The translations under genes and the position numbers were made by a program. This document shows positions 32,970 through 41,279 of a stretch of DNA of 64,000 nt, piece after piece. The notes under the pieces were generated by a model. It was not told the DNA's origin. It saw only the letters and a list, made by a program, of their open reading frames with translations, and did not search any database. Source of the stretch: Streptomyces alfalfae (GTDB lineage Bacteria; Actinomycetota; Actinomycetes; Streptomycetales; Streptomycetaceae); contig NZ_QEXM01000043.1 of NCBI RefSeq assembly GCF_004127445.1, forward strand, positions 434,001 through 498,000, read 5' to 3'. Each line of letters starts with the position of its first letter. The stretch's first letter is position 1.

Positions 32970-32994
32970 GAGGTGCCGGTTTCCGGCACCTCAC
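32970..32994. promoter_or_regulatory. Perfect 11-bp palindrome upstream of the transfer promoter
   Basis: The arms TGAGGTGCCGG and CCGGCACCTCA are separated by TTT. The centre contains CCGGTTTCCGGCA, which fits the CCGG-N3-CCGGCA pattern of the five iteron-like repeats at 2597-2691. It ends 10 bases before the -35 box at 33005. A regulator or the iteron-binding protein could act here. Confidence 0.6.
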
Positions 32995-33004
32995 GCCGAA
33001 CTTT

Positions 33005-33033
33005 TTGGTCAACCGCCGATCCGCGCCTACTGT
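33005..33033 (+). promoter_or_regulatory. Predicted promoter of the type IV secretion operon
   Basis: TTGGTC, 17 bases and TACTGT form a sigma70-type promoter. The spacer begins AACCGCCGATC, similar to the spacers of the promoters at 29234 (AACCGGCGATC) and 55545 (AACCGGCGTTC). Confidence 0.5.
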
Positions 33034-33256
33034 TTTTGAACCGCCCGGCGCACACCGCCGCTGGCTACTCCCCTGCCACACCTCACGGAGGTACCCCCCT
33101 GCCCCGGCATACCTAGCTCACGGCACGGCCACACACGGAGCGAGCGGCAACTCGCCCCCACCGGCCCGCCTCCGATCGCCCACCCCGGCCGTCGCGCCCT
33201 TCCACCACGCCTTGCGCACGCGGCACGCCGGACACCGCACCCTCAAGGAGCCGTTC

Positions 33257-33319
33257 ATGACGTCTCGCTACCCATCCATGCCCGAAACCGTTGACCGGCG
33301 AGCGGTCCGCTCAGGTTGA
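33257..33319 (+). CDS. 20-residue leader ORF coupled to the NlpC gene
   Basis: ATG 33257 has AAGGAG 6 bases upstream and opens MTSRYPSMPETVDRRAVRSG. The TGA overlaps the TTG of the NlpC/P60 gene (TTGA). The good ribosome site here and the absence of one before the TTG suggest that translation enters through this leader. Confidence 0.5.
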   Translation: MTSRYPSMPETVDRRAVRSG

Positions 33320-34446
33320 AGGCGCTCGCCGCCGGCATCGGCGTCGTCTTCCTCTCCCCGATCCTGATCGCCGGCACCGGCATGATGCTGGCCTCGTCCG
33401 CCGACGCCGTGCAAAGCAGCGGCTCCTTCAGCGGCTGCCTGAGCGACATCGACAGCGACAAGGTCGCCGAGCAGGTAACCAAAATCCTCGACGGCGCCTC
33501 CGGTAAAGACGTGCAGGTCGAGGGCTTGGACTTGCCCGCCGAGCAGGTCCCGAATGCCCAGACGATCGTGGCCGCGGGCCTCTCACTTGATGTCCCCAAA
33601 AAGGGACAGATCATCGCGCTCGCCACGGCGATGCAGGAGAGCCGCCTGCGCAACCTCAACTACGGCGACCGTGACTCCCTCGGGCTCTTCCAGCAGCGTC
33701 CCTCCCAGGGTTGGGGCAGCGCCCAGCAAATCCGTGATCCGGCCTACGCCTCCGAGCAGTTCTACAAGCACTTGCTCAAGGTGGACGGCTGGCAGCAGAT
33801 GACCGTCACCCAGGCTGCCCAAGCCGTGCAGAAGTCCGGTCTCCCGGACGCCTACGCGCAGTGGGAAAGCCTGGCCACCGCGCTGCAGAGCGCCATCGCC
33901 AAGACCTTCCCCGGCGGCGGCGACGCGGACGGCAAGGACACGAACCAGGGCGAGAAGCCTTCGACCAGCACGACCGGCTGCGCGCCGGGCCAGGACGGGT
34001 CAGGATTCGGCCGCATCCCCGAAGGGAGCGTTCCCAAGGGCTACTCGATCCCCAAGGACGCCGACCCGAAGGCCCGTAAGGCCATCAAGTGGGCGATGCA
34101 CCAACTCGGCACGCTCTATCAGTGGGGCGGATCCTGCACCAACGCGCACGGCCCCGACCCCATGGGCCGGTGCGACTGCAGCTCCCTGATGCAGCAGGCG
34201 TACGCCCATGCCGGCATCACGCTCACCCGCACCACGTACACGCAGGTCAACGAGGGCAAGGCCGTCTCCCCGTCGAAGCTCCAGCCCGGCGACCTGATCT
34301 TCAGCCGCGGCAGCGCCGCACGGCCCGAGCACGTGGGCATGTACATGGGCGAGGGCCTCGTCATCGAGGCGCCGCGCACCACCAAACCAGTCCGGATCAC
34401 CCCGATCAAGGACTGGGACATCCTCGCCGCCCGCCGCGTCCTCTGA
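33316..34446 (+). CDS. Bifunctional peptidoglycan hydrolase (lytic-transglycosylase-like + NlpC/P60)
   Basis: This 376-residue exported or membrane-anchored protein has a hydrophobic N-terminal segment (IGVVFLSPILIAGTGMMLA). A muramidase-like domain follows (ATAMQESRLRNLNYGDRDSL, Glu near 108; LGLFQQRPSQGWG). The C-terminal NlpC/P60 domain has catalytic Cys about 288 (RCDCSSLMQQAY) and His about 339 (PEHVGMYMG). Such enzymes open the wall locally for the conjugation channel (VirB1-like role). TTG 33316 is the only in-frame start after an upstream stop, and the gene is coupled to a short leader ORF. It opens the transfer operon. Confidence 0.82.
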   Translation: MKALAAGIGVVFLSPILIAGTGMMLASSADAVQSSGSFSGCLSDIDSDKVAEQVTKILDGASGKDVQVEGLDLPAEQVPNAQTIVAAGLSLDVPKKGQIIALATAMQESRLRNLNYGDRDSLGLFQQRPSQGWGSAQQIRDPAYASEQFYKHLLKVDGWQQMTVTQAAQAVQKSGLPDAYAQWESLATALQSAIAKTFPGGGDADGKDTNQGEKPSTSTTGCAPGQDGSGFGRIPEGSVPKGYSIPKDADPKARKAIKWAMHQLGTLYQWGGSCTNAHGPDPMGRCDCSSLMQQAYAHAGITLTRTTYTQVNEGKAVSPSKLQPGDLIFSRGSAARPEHVGMYMGEGLVIEAPRTTKPVRITPIKDWDILAARRVL

Positions 34447-34619
34447 TCCCAGTCAGCCCGCAGGCCCGCGAGCCGCCGTCACCAGGACCTCGCCAGTGGT
34501 CTGCCCGATGGCGGGCGTGGAGGCCGACCCCCTCCGCGCTCGCCGTCTCGCCCGACAAACCGCCCAGCAGGACGAGTCGAACGGCCCACTCCCTATCTCC
34601 CTACCCCCGGAGCATCCAC

Positions 34620-34985
34620 GTGACCATCCCCTCCCCCGTCCGGCGCGCCCTCGCGGCCAGCTCGATCGGCCTCGCAGTTGCCGCCGGCGGCCTGGCCAGC
34701 GCCTCCACAGCCCAGGCGTATGACACCGGCCACACGACGATCTCGTGCATGGCGGTCAAGGTCCACAAGGATCCGTCGAAGAAGTCCGCCGTCGTGGGCA
34801 TCGCCTACCGGCACGACAAGGTCGCCTATAACCAGTTCGCGTACAAGCGCGCAGAGAAGACCTGGTACACCCGCGGCACGGTGACCCGGAGGTCCGACGG
34901 CAAGAAAATCCGCGGATACATGATCTACGACTGCGCCAACCCGTACCAGTCGAACCCGGCGCCGAAGCCGCCTACTCCGAAGTAG
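34620..34985 (+). CDS. Secreted SH3-like small protein
   Basis: This 121-residue protein starts at GTG 34620. Its signal peptide (SIGLAVAAGGLASASTAQA) is followed by an SH3-like fold (VKVHKDPSKKSAVVGIAYRH, YTRGTVTRRSDGKKIRGYMI) and two cysteines (SCMAV, YDCANPY). It resembles the protein at 28787-29140. In the transfer operon it may tether components to the wall. Confidence 0.65.
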   Translation: MTIPSPVRRALAASSIGLAVAAGGLASASTAQAYDTGHTTISCMAVKVHKDPSKKSAVVGIAYRHDKVAYNQFAYKRAEKTWYTRGTVTRRSDGKKIRGYMIYDCANPYQSNPAPKPPTPK

Positions 34986-35194
34986 CGCGCCCCGACAGCC
35001 CTCCCTGGCCCGAGCAGAACAGACGGCTTCGAAGCCGTGCCCCGGCCCGAGGAGTGAACTCCCCCGCCTCTGCCCGACGCAGCTCCGGGCAAGCCGCCGA
35101 GGCCACTTCCGCGCCCTTCGCTCGCCTCCCCCTCTGCTTTCACCTTCCCGTTGGCCCTCGCCGGGCCCGCGTATGCAAGGAGCCCGCCACACCT

Positions 35195-35509
35195 ATGTCC
35201 GTCCCTCTCGCAGACCGCGTCATACAGCTCGCCTACGACCCAGGCATCTCACCCAAGGGCGGTGGCCTACCCGGCCTGAGCGTGCTGAAGAACGTCGTCA
35301 ACTCGATCAACATGTTCGGGATCATCGCCGTCGTCGGCGCCCTCGCCGTCTCGCTCGGCGTATGGGCCTGGGGCCACCACACCGGTGGGCACCAGGCCGA
35401 GGCCAACGGAAAGAAGGGCGCGGTCGTCGCCGCCGGCGCCGCCCTCGGTCTGGGTGCCGCGAACGGCATCGTGGCCTTCTTCTCCGGCCTGGGCTCGCAG
35501 GTCCACTGA
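35195..35509 (+). CDS. DUF6112 family, pilin-like membrane protein
   Basis: This 104-residue protein has a conserved N-terminus (DPGISPKGGGLPGLSVLKNV) and two membrane helices (GIIAVVGALAVSLGVWAWG; VVAAGAALGLGAANGIVAFF) linked by a polar HHTGGHQAEANGKKG. Size, two helices and place in the operon fit a VirB2-like subunit of the channel. DUF6112 itself is uncharacterised. AAGGAG precedes the ATG. Its TGA overlaps the next ATG (TGATG). Confidence 0.7.
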   Translation: MSVPLADRVIQLAYDPGISPKGGGLPGLSVLKNVVNSINMFGIIAVVGALAVSLGVWAWGHHTGGHQAEANGKKGAVVAAGAALGLGAANGIVAFFSGLGSQVH

Positions 35510-36201
35510 TGCGAAACCGTTTCCCTTCCCTTTCGCTGTCCTCGTACGGCGCGGGCTGGTCGGCCAACCGGCGCATCGCGATCGTCGCTGCCGCCGTCGC
35601 CGGCCTGCTCGCCCTCGCCGGGATCGTCGCCCTGCTGACGGGCGGCGGCAACAACCACGAAGCCCCAGACAGTGCCGCGCCCGCCCCGACCGGCAGCCCG
35701 TCCTCCTCCGAGGCCGCCCCGAAGCCTTCCTCCGGATCCGGATCGGTGCCCAAGCCTCCGCAGATCTCCGAACCGGTCGCCTACGCCAAGGCAGCAGCCC
35801 AGATGCTCTGGTCCTACGACACCCGCGACACCAGCCGTGACCAGCAGCTCGCCGGCATGCGCGCCTGGATGACCACCGAGACCAAGTACGCCGACTGGAC
35901 CTCGGTCTCCGGGCAGGTGCCCGACCCGGTGCTGTGGTCGCGGATGGCCGACCAGGACCAGCACGCCACCGCCCACATCACCGAGGGCCACTACCCCGGG
36001 GCGTTCAAACAGGCGCTGGCCGAGGATCCGTCCGCGATCACCGAGGCGTACATCTACGTCGTCACCGTCAACGGCAAGCAGACCCTCAGCTGGAAGAAGG
36101 GCGGCGGCGGAGCCGAGGAACGAGCCGTGACCCTCGCCGTCCAGTGCCGCCCGAACCACGACTGCACGCTGGCCGCCATCGCACCGAGCGTCACGCAGTG
36201 A
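35509..36201 (+). CDS. VirB8/TcpC-like conjugation protein
   Basis: This 230-residue protein has a basic start, one membrane helix (IAIVAAAVAGLLALAGIVAL, residues about 22-43) and a Pro/Ser linker. The extracytoplasmic domain (YAKAAAQMLWSYDTRDTSRD, AITEAYIYVVTVNGKQTLSW) has the topology of VirB8 or TcpC scaffold proteins. Sequence identity to those families is low, so the assignment rests on topology and neighbours. It overlaps the DUF6112 stop by one base. Confidence 0.6.
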   Translation: MRNRFPSLSLSSYGAGWSANRRIAIVAAAVAGLLALAGIVALLTGGGNNHEAPDSAAPAPTGSPSSSEAAPKPSSGSGSVPKPPQISEPVAYAKAAAQMLWSYDTRDTSRDQQLAGMRAWMTTETKYADWTSVSGQVPDPVLWSRMADQDQHATAHITEGHYPGAFKQALAEDPSAITEAYIYVVTVNGKQTLSWKKGGGGAEERAVTLAVQCRPNHDCTLAAIAPSVTQ

Positions 36202-36218
36202 CCCGCGCCTGAGACACG

Positions 36219-36240
36219 AAAGGAGGAGTAACTCCTCGTG
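36219..36240 (+). promoter_or_regulatory. Ribosome site enclosed in a hairpin
   Basis: AAAGGAGGAG is followed by TAA and CTCCTC directly before GTG 36238. GAGGAG (36223-36228) can pair with CTCCTC (36232-36237) over a 3-base loop, hiding the ribosome site of the TrbL-like gene. Confidence 0.5.
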
Positions 36241-37623
36241 GGTTTCTGTGATTTCCCCCTGGCGGACAAACTGTGCGCTGTCGGTGACGCGGTGGACTTC
36301 GCCTCAGACCCCGGCAAAGCCATCGGTGACTGGATGGCGAAATCCGCCGGTGAACTGGCAGCCGCCGCAGCCGACCTGGCCGCCGAAGCCGTCAACACCA
36401 CCACCAAGGTCGATCTGAACGCCGGATGGTTCCGGGACAACTACGAAATGCTGTTGCCGCTGGGCCTGGTCCTGCTGGTCGCCACCTTCTGCGCGCAACT
36501 GGTCCGGGCCGCCATCAGACGCGACGGACAAGCCCTCACCCAAGCATTCACCGGCACCGCGTCCGGAGTCCTGTTCGCCTTCTGCGCCATCGCCCTGACC
36601 ACAGTCGCCATCGAGGTCGTGGACGCCGTCAGCGACGGCCTGTTCAAAGCCGCACACCTGAACATCGAATCGGCCGTGCGCCGCGTGGTAAAGGTCAGCC
36701 AGATCGGAGCGCTGTCCGGTCTCGGCTGGCTCGTCCCGGTCGTCACCGGGCTCGGCGCCGCCATCGGCGCCTTCCTCTACTGGTGCGTGATGATGGTCCG
36801 CAAGGTCGGCATCCTCGTCATGGTCACCCTCGCGGTCTTCGCCTCCGCCGGCGGCGGCTGGGAAGTCGCCCGACGTTGGCGCAAGGGCTGGATCGAAGCC
36901 ACCGCCACCCTCGTCGTCTCCAAGCTCCTGATGACCGTCATCTTCGTCCTCGGTATCGCCGCCATGGGCAAGACCGAAGCCAATGACGGCATCGCCGCGC
37001 TCGCCGACGTCATGTCCGGCATCGTGATCATGGTCCTGGTGCTGTTGTGCCCGTACGCCGTCTTCAAGTTCGTGCACTGGGCAGCCGACGGCACCGACGG
37101 CGAGTCCATCCACCGTGCCGGTGGCGCCGGGGCCCAGATCGCCAAGGCCCACGCCGAGAAGGCCGCCCGCAAGGCCGCCGCAGCCGCGGCCACCGCCGGA
37201 ACCGGTGGCGCCGCAGCCGGAGCAGGTGGCGCTGCCACCATGGGGAGTGCCGCACCGCAAGGCCCCGACGGCGGCGGATTCCCCGGCGACGTCGCCACCA
37301 ACCCGACTGGCGGCGGCGAAGGCAAGGACGGTTCGCAGGGCGGTGGTACGGGAGGCTCGCCCGGCGGCGATGCCGTCAAGTCCGGCCTGGAGAAGGCCGT
37401 CCAGCCTGCGCCGACCAGCGTGTCCGACGACACCAGCGGCCAGGTGGGAGGCAGCCCCGGACCCGGCGGATCCGGCGCGAATGCCGCGTCCGGCCAGGGC
37501 GGCGGGTGGCAGGCAACTCCGCCGACGACGACACCGCCTCCGCAGGGCGCACCCCCGTCCTCCGGTTCGCAGGATGCCGCGTCGAGCGGGTCGGCTCCGC
37601 CGCCGCCTCCGAACGGTCTCTGA
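36238..37623 (+). CDS. TrbL/VirB6-like channel protein
   Basis: This 461-residue polytopic protein has about six hydrophobic helices between residues 70 and 285 (MLLPLGLVLLVATFCAQLVR; GLGWLVPVVTGLGAAIGAFL; GIVIMVLVLLCPYAVFKFVH) and a long Gly/Ala/Pro-rich C-terminus, typical of actinobacterial VirB6/TrbL relatives. It would form the inner-membrane channel of the type IV system. The GTG start lies under a hairpin. The SCO6880 gene follows 81 bases later. Confidence 0.75.
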   Translation: MGFCDFPLADKLCAVGDAVDFASDPGKAIGDWMAKSAGELAAAAADLAAEAVNTTTKVDLNAGWFRDNYEMLLPLGLVLLVATFCAQLVRAAIRRDGQALTQAFTGTASGVLFAFCAIALTTVAIEVVDAVSDGLFKAAHLNIESAVRRVVKVSQIGALSGLGWLVPVVTGLGAAIGAFLYWCVMMVRKVGILVMVTLAVFASAGGGWEVARRWRKGWIEATATLVVSKLLMTVIFVLGIAAMGKTEANDGIAALADVMSGIVIMVLVLLCPYAVFKFVHWAADGTDGESIHRAGGAGAQIAKAHAEKAARKAAAAAATAGTGGAAAGAGGAATMGSAAPQGPDGGGFPGDVATNPTGGGEGKDGSQGGGTGGSPGGDAVKSGLEKAVQPAPTSVSDDTSGQVGGSPGPGGSGANAASGQGGGWQATPPTTTPPPQGAPPSSGSQDAASSGSAPPPPPNGL

Positions 37624-37704
37624 CCCCTGTCCGACTCCCGGGGGCGGGACGTGCACACCACCTCCCGCCCCCGGGCTCCACCCGCGCCTCCAGGACCCGC
37701 CCCC

Positions 37705-39177
37705 ATGACTGATCTTTCTGTCGCTCCGGTCACGGTGAAGTTCCCGCACCGCAGCCGCCGCGGCATCCTCCTCGGCCTCTCCCTGCCCCAGCTCGTCCTC
37801 GTCTCCTGCACGCTGGCCCTGCTGCTGATGACGGTGATCTCCACCGGGCTGCTCGGCGCCCTCGTCCTGGCACCGCTGTGGGCGGCATCCGGTGCACTGG
37901 TCGCGATCCGCCGGCACGGCCGCTCACTCATCGACTGGGCACCGATCGTCACCCGGTACGCGCACCGCCGCCGTACCGGCCAGACCCTCTGGCTCGCCCG
38001 GCCCGTCACCCGGCCCCGGCAGGACGGCGTCCTCCACCTTCCCGGCACCGCCGCCTCCCTCAAGGTCGTCACCCCCGGCGATTCCGCCAACGGAGCGGCA
38101 GCCGTCCACGACCCGCACCAGCAGACCCTGACCGCCATCGCCCGCGTCACCAGCCGCGCCTTCGCCCTCCTCGACCCCGCCACCCAGAACCACAACGTCA
38201 CCAGCTGGGGACGCGCCCTCGCCGGCATCGCCCGCACCGGGCACGTCGCCACCGTCCAGGTACTGGAGCGCACCGTGCCCGACAGCGGTGACACGCTCAC
38301 CCGCCATTGGACCCAGAACGGGCAACCCCAAGCTCCCGTCGCCGGACAGATCTACTCCGAACTGGTCGCCTCAGCCGGACCGGCCGCCGCACCGCACGAG
38401 ACCTACCTCGCCATCTCCCTCGACCTCAAGGCCGCCCGGCGCCTGATCAATCAGGCCGGCGGAGGGCTGCCCGGTGCGTTCACCGTCATGCAGCAGACCA
38501 CCGCCTCCATCGCCCAGGCCGCCCGCAACGCCGGCCTGATGGTCACCGGCTGGCTGAGCGCGCGGGAGATCGCCGCCGTCATCCGCACCGCCTACGACCC
38601 CAAGGCGCTCGCCGCGCTCCAGCAGTGGTCCGAGACCGGCCGTGCCGAGGCCGACCCCGCAGCCGCCGGGCCCGTCGTGCAGTTCGAGGAGTACGACCGC
38701 CTCGCCACCGACAGCGCGCGGCACGCGACGTACTGGGTGGAGAACTGGCCGAGGACCGAGATGGGGGCAGGGTTCCTGCACGGGATCATGTTCACGGCCG
38801 GTGTGCGCCGCAGCCTCTCCCTTATCTACGTGCCGCAGGGGCTCGAGTCGGCACTGCGGGACGTCCAGCGCAAGAAGGCCGCGATCATCGCCGACGCCAA
38901 CGAGCGCGCCCGCCGCGGGCAGGTCGACTCCGAAGAGGATTCCGTCGAGTACGCCGACGTCAAGACCCGCGAACGCCAGCTCATCGCCGGGCACGCGGAC
39001 GTGGCACTGACCGGCCTGGTCACCGTCACCGCCGAGACCGACGCGCTCCTGGACGCCGCCTGCGCACAGATCGAGACCCACGCCGTCACCTCCGGCGTCG
39101 ATCTCCGCAGGCTCAACTACCAGCAGCCGGACGCCTTCGCCCTCTCCGCGCTCCCGCTCGCCCGCACCGCCCTATGA
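37705..39177 (+). CDS. SCO6880-family type IV secretion protein
   Basis: This 490-residue protein has two N-terminal membrane helices (LVLVSCTLALLLMTVISTGL; GALVLAPLWAASGALVAI) like the PrgI fold. A large cytoplasmic region follows (ALLDPATQNHNVTSWGRALA, TYLAISLDLKAARRLINQAG) that resembles the N-terminal part of VirB4. In actinobacterial transfer systems this protein and a separate VirB4 ATPase appear to share the work of one long VirB4, and the ATPase gene lies nearby at 39760. ATG 37705 fits the helix layout. Confidence 0.82.
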   Translation: MTDLSVAPVTVKFPHRSRRGILLGLSLPQLVLVSCTLALLLMTVISTGLLGALVLAPLWAASGALVAIRRHGRSLIDWAPIVTRYAHRRRTGQTLWLARPVTRPRQDGVLHLPGTAASLKVVTPGDSANGAAAVHDPHQQTLTAIARVTSRAFALLDPATQNHNVTSWGRALAGIARTGHVATVQVLERTVPDSGDTLTRHWTQNGQPQAPVAGQIYSELVASAGPAAAPHETYLAISLDLKAARRLINQAGGGLPGAFTVMQQTTASIAQAARNAGLMVTGWLSAREIAAVIRTAYDPKALAALQQWSETGRAEADPAAAGPVVQFEEYDRLATDSARHATYWVENWPRTEMGAGFLHGIMFTAGVRRSLSLIYVPQGLESALRDVQRKKAAIIADANERARRGQVDSEEDSVEYADVKTRERQLIAGHADVALTGLVTVTAETDALLDAACAQIETHAVTSGVDLRRLNYQQPDAFALSALPLARTAL

Positions 39178-39269
39178 ACCAGAGCGTGCTCTGGCCCATT
39201 GCACTCCGGATCACCCGCGACGGGACGCCCCCTCACCACCCTGCCGACCGGCAGGAAGGACCACCACCT

Positions 39270-39731
39270 TTGACCTCTCCCCCGCGCCCCGACGACGCGC
39301 ACCCCTACCTCCGCGCCGCGAGCGCCGGCATCCGCCACCACGCACGAGCCCTGGCGCCGTCGGACGCAGACTCGCCCAGACCCGTGGACCGTCTGCACCT
39401 CGACGTCCTGCACGCCCACCTCACCGCCCTGCTCCAGCTCCTGGACCGGCTCGCCGACCACACCCGGCCCCCGTACCCGGCCGCCGGACGCCACCTGGCC
39501 ACCGCCCACACCAAGCTCTGGCAGGCCACCACCGAAGTCCACGCCGCCTTCCATCTGCTGCCCAGCACGACCGAGGCCACCGCCAGGACGAGCGCCTGTC
39601 ATCCGGAACGGCTTCCCGAGGGCCCGCCCGTGCTGACGATCTGCCAACGCCACCTCGCCGCCGGACACGTCGTCCGCCGCAAGACCACCCCCACCGACCT
39701 CCGCCCGCACGCCACGGCCTGCGTGCAATGA
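39270..39731 (+). CDS. DUF6238 family protein
   Basis: This 153-residue protein has LHAHLTALLQLLDRLADHTR, PPYPAAGRHLATAHTKLWQA and the C-terminal ACHPERLPEGPPVLTICQRH. These match DUF6238 as I know it from Streptomyces transfer regions. The TTG at 39270, with AGGAAGGA about 10 bases upstream, is preferred. The same site and start recur in a duplicated fragment at 56170-56330. An ATG at 39174 would overlap the SCO6880 stop and cannot be excluded. The function is unknown. Confidence 0.65.
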   Translation: MTSPPRPDDAHPYLRAASAGIRHHARALAPSDADSPRPVDRLHLDVLHAHLTALLQLLDRLADHTRPPYPAAGRHLATAHTKLWQATTEVHAAFHLLPSTTEATARTSACHPERLPEGPPVLTICQRHLAAGHVVRRKTTPTDLRPHATACVQ

Positions 39732-39759
39732 GCACCACCCGCAGAATCGAGGGCCCCCG

Positions 39760-41265
39760 ATGAGCCACCGGCCCGCCCGCCGCGCGTCCGCCAGCCCGCT
39801 GTTCACCCCCCACGGCACCGACCGCGCCAGCCGCAAGGCCGCCCGCCGCCAGCTCGCCGAGGCCGCCGCCAAAGCCCGTGCCGAAGCCAGCGCCCACCAA
39901 AGCGAAAGCACCCGCCCCGAGCAGCAGATGCCCGCCGCGCTCTACCCACCGAGCGGACGCCCCGGGCCCGCCTCCGCTCGCGGGAACCGGCTGAAGCTCC
40001 CCGCCCACCGCATGACCACCGCCGTCGCGGCCGGCGCCTATCCCTTCCTCGCCGAAGGCGGACTCGGCGCCGAGGGCATCTACATCGGCCGCGACGTCCA
40101 CGCCGAAGCCAGCTTCGTTTTCGACCCCTTCGCGCTGTACGGCAAGGTCGAGGGCTTCACCAACCCCAACCTTTTGCTCGCCGGCGTGATCGGCCAGGGC
40201 AAGAGCGCACTCGCCAAGTCCTTCGCGCTGCGCTCGGTCGCCTTCGGATACCGCGTCTACGTCCCGTGCGACCCGAAGGGCGAGTGGACGCCGGTGGCCG
40301 AAGCCCTCGGCGGCCGGTCCGTCGCCCTCGGCCCCGGACTGCCCGGACGCCTGAACCCCCTGGACGCAGCCCCTCGCCCACAGAGCGTGGCCGAGGCCGA
40401 CTGGGTCGGCGAGATCCGCAAGCGGCGCCTGCTCCTGCTCGGCTCCCTGGCCCGGACCGTCCTGGGCCGGGACCTGATGCCCATGGAACACACCGCCCTG
40501 GACGTCGCCCTCGACACCGTCGTCACCCGCGCCGCCGACACACACCGCACCCCGCTCCTCGGCGACATCGCCGCCACCCTCAACAACGCCCACGCGCTCG
40601 ACGAGGCCGCCGGGATGATGTCGGGCCAACTCGGAGACGCCGCCCGCGACCTGGCCCACGCCATGCGGCGCCTGGTCCACGGCGACCTGGCCGGCATGTT
40701 CGACGCCCCCTCCACCGTCGCCTTCGACCCGAGCGCGCCGATGCTCACCATCGACCTGTCCCGGCTCGGCGGCTCCGGAGACGACACCGCGCTCGTCCTC
40801 GCGATGACCTGCGCGAGCGCCTGGATGGAATCCGCCCTCTCCGACCCCGGCGGCGGCCGGCGCTGGATCGTGTACGACGAGGCATGGCGGTTGATGCGGC
40901 ACGTCGGTCTCCTCCAGCGCATGCAGGCCCAGTGGAAGCTCTCCCGCGGCCTCGGCATCGCCAATTTGATGGTGATCCACCGGCTGTCCGACCTGCTCAC
41001 CGCCGGCGACGCCGGATCACAGGGCCGCGCCCTGGCCGAGGGCCTCCTGGCGGACTGCTCCACCCGGATCATCTACCGCCAGGAGACCGACCAGCTCCAC
41101 GCAGCAGCCTCCCTGCTCGGCCTGACCTCCGTCGAAATGGACGCCATCGCCCACCTCAACCGAGGGCGCGGATTGTGGAAAGTCGCGGGTCGGAGCTTCA
41201 TCGTGCAGCACCTCCTGCACAGCCACGAACTGGCGCTCTTCGACACCGACGCCCGCATGCACTGA
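39760..41265 (+). CDS. VirB4-like conjugation ATPase
   Basis: This 501-residue ATPase would power the type IV channel. Walker A is GVIGQGKSALAKS (about residues 142-154) and Walker B is RRWIVYDEAW (about 367-376). Further VirB4 segments are CDPKGEWTPVAEALGG and STRIIYRQETDQLHAAASLL. The N-terminal VirB4 part is missing here and is supplied by the SCO6880 protein. It lies 28 bases after the DUF6238 gene. Confidence 0.85.
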   Translation: MSHRPARRASASPLFTPHGTDRASRKAARRQLAEAAAKARAEASAHQSESTRPEQQMPAALYPPSGRPGPASARGNRLKLPAHRMTTAVAAGAYPFLAEGGLGAEGIYIGRDVHAEASFVFDPFALYGKVEGFTNPNLLLAGVIGQGKSALAKSFALRSVAFGYRVYVPCDPKGEWTPVAEALGGRSVALGPGLPGRLNPLDAAPRPQSVAEADWVGEIRKRRLLLLGSLARTVLGRDLMPMEHTALDVALDTVVTRAADTHRTPLLGDIAATLNNAHALDEAAGMMSGQLGDAARDLAHAMRRLVHGDLAGMFDAPSTVAFDPSAPMLTIDLSRLGGSGDDTALVLAMTCASAWMESALSDPGGGRRWIVYDEAWRLMRHVGLLQRMQAQWKLSRGLGIANLMVIHRLSDLLTAGDAGSQGRALAEGLLADCSTRIIYRQETDQLHAAASLLGLTSVEMDAIAHLNRGRGLWKVAGRSFIVQHLLHSHELALFDTDARMH

Positions 41266-41279
41266 GGAGCAAAAGGCCC

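Larger units (their letters stand above)
32798..33256. other. Divergent control region of the transfer operon
   Basis: This 459-base gap separates the leftward methylase gene from the rightward secretion operon. It holds an 11-bp palindrome (32970) and a promoter (33005), listed separately. The remaining part (33040-33250) would be a leader of more than 200 bases with no hairpin I can defend. Confidence 0.5.

Noticed and set aside
38307..39173. Long frame overlapping the SCO6880 gene before the DUF6238 gene
   Set aside because: It is the arginine-rich shadow of SCO6880; coding for DUF6238 starts only at 39174 or 39270.
40266..41279. 528-residue frame overlapping the VirB4-like ATPase
   Set aside because: The first two thirds are antisense-type low-complexity sequence; only the part from GTG 41280 has a ribosome site and ordered sequence.
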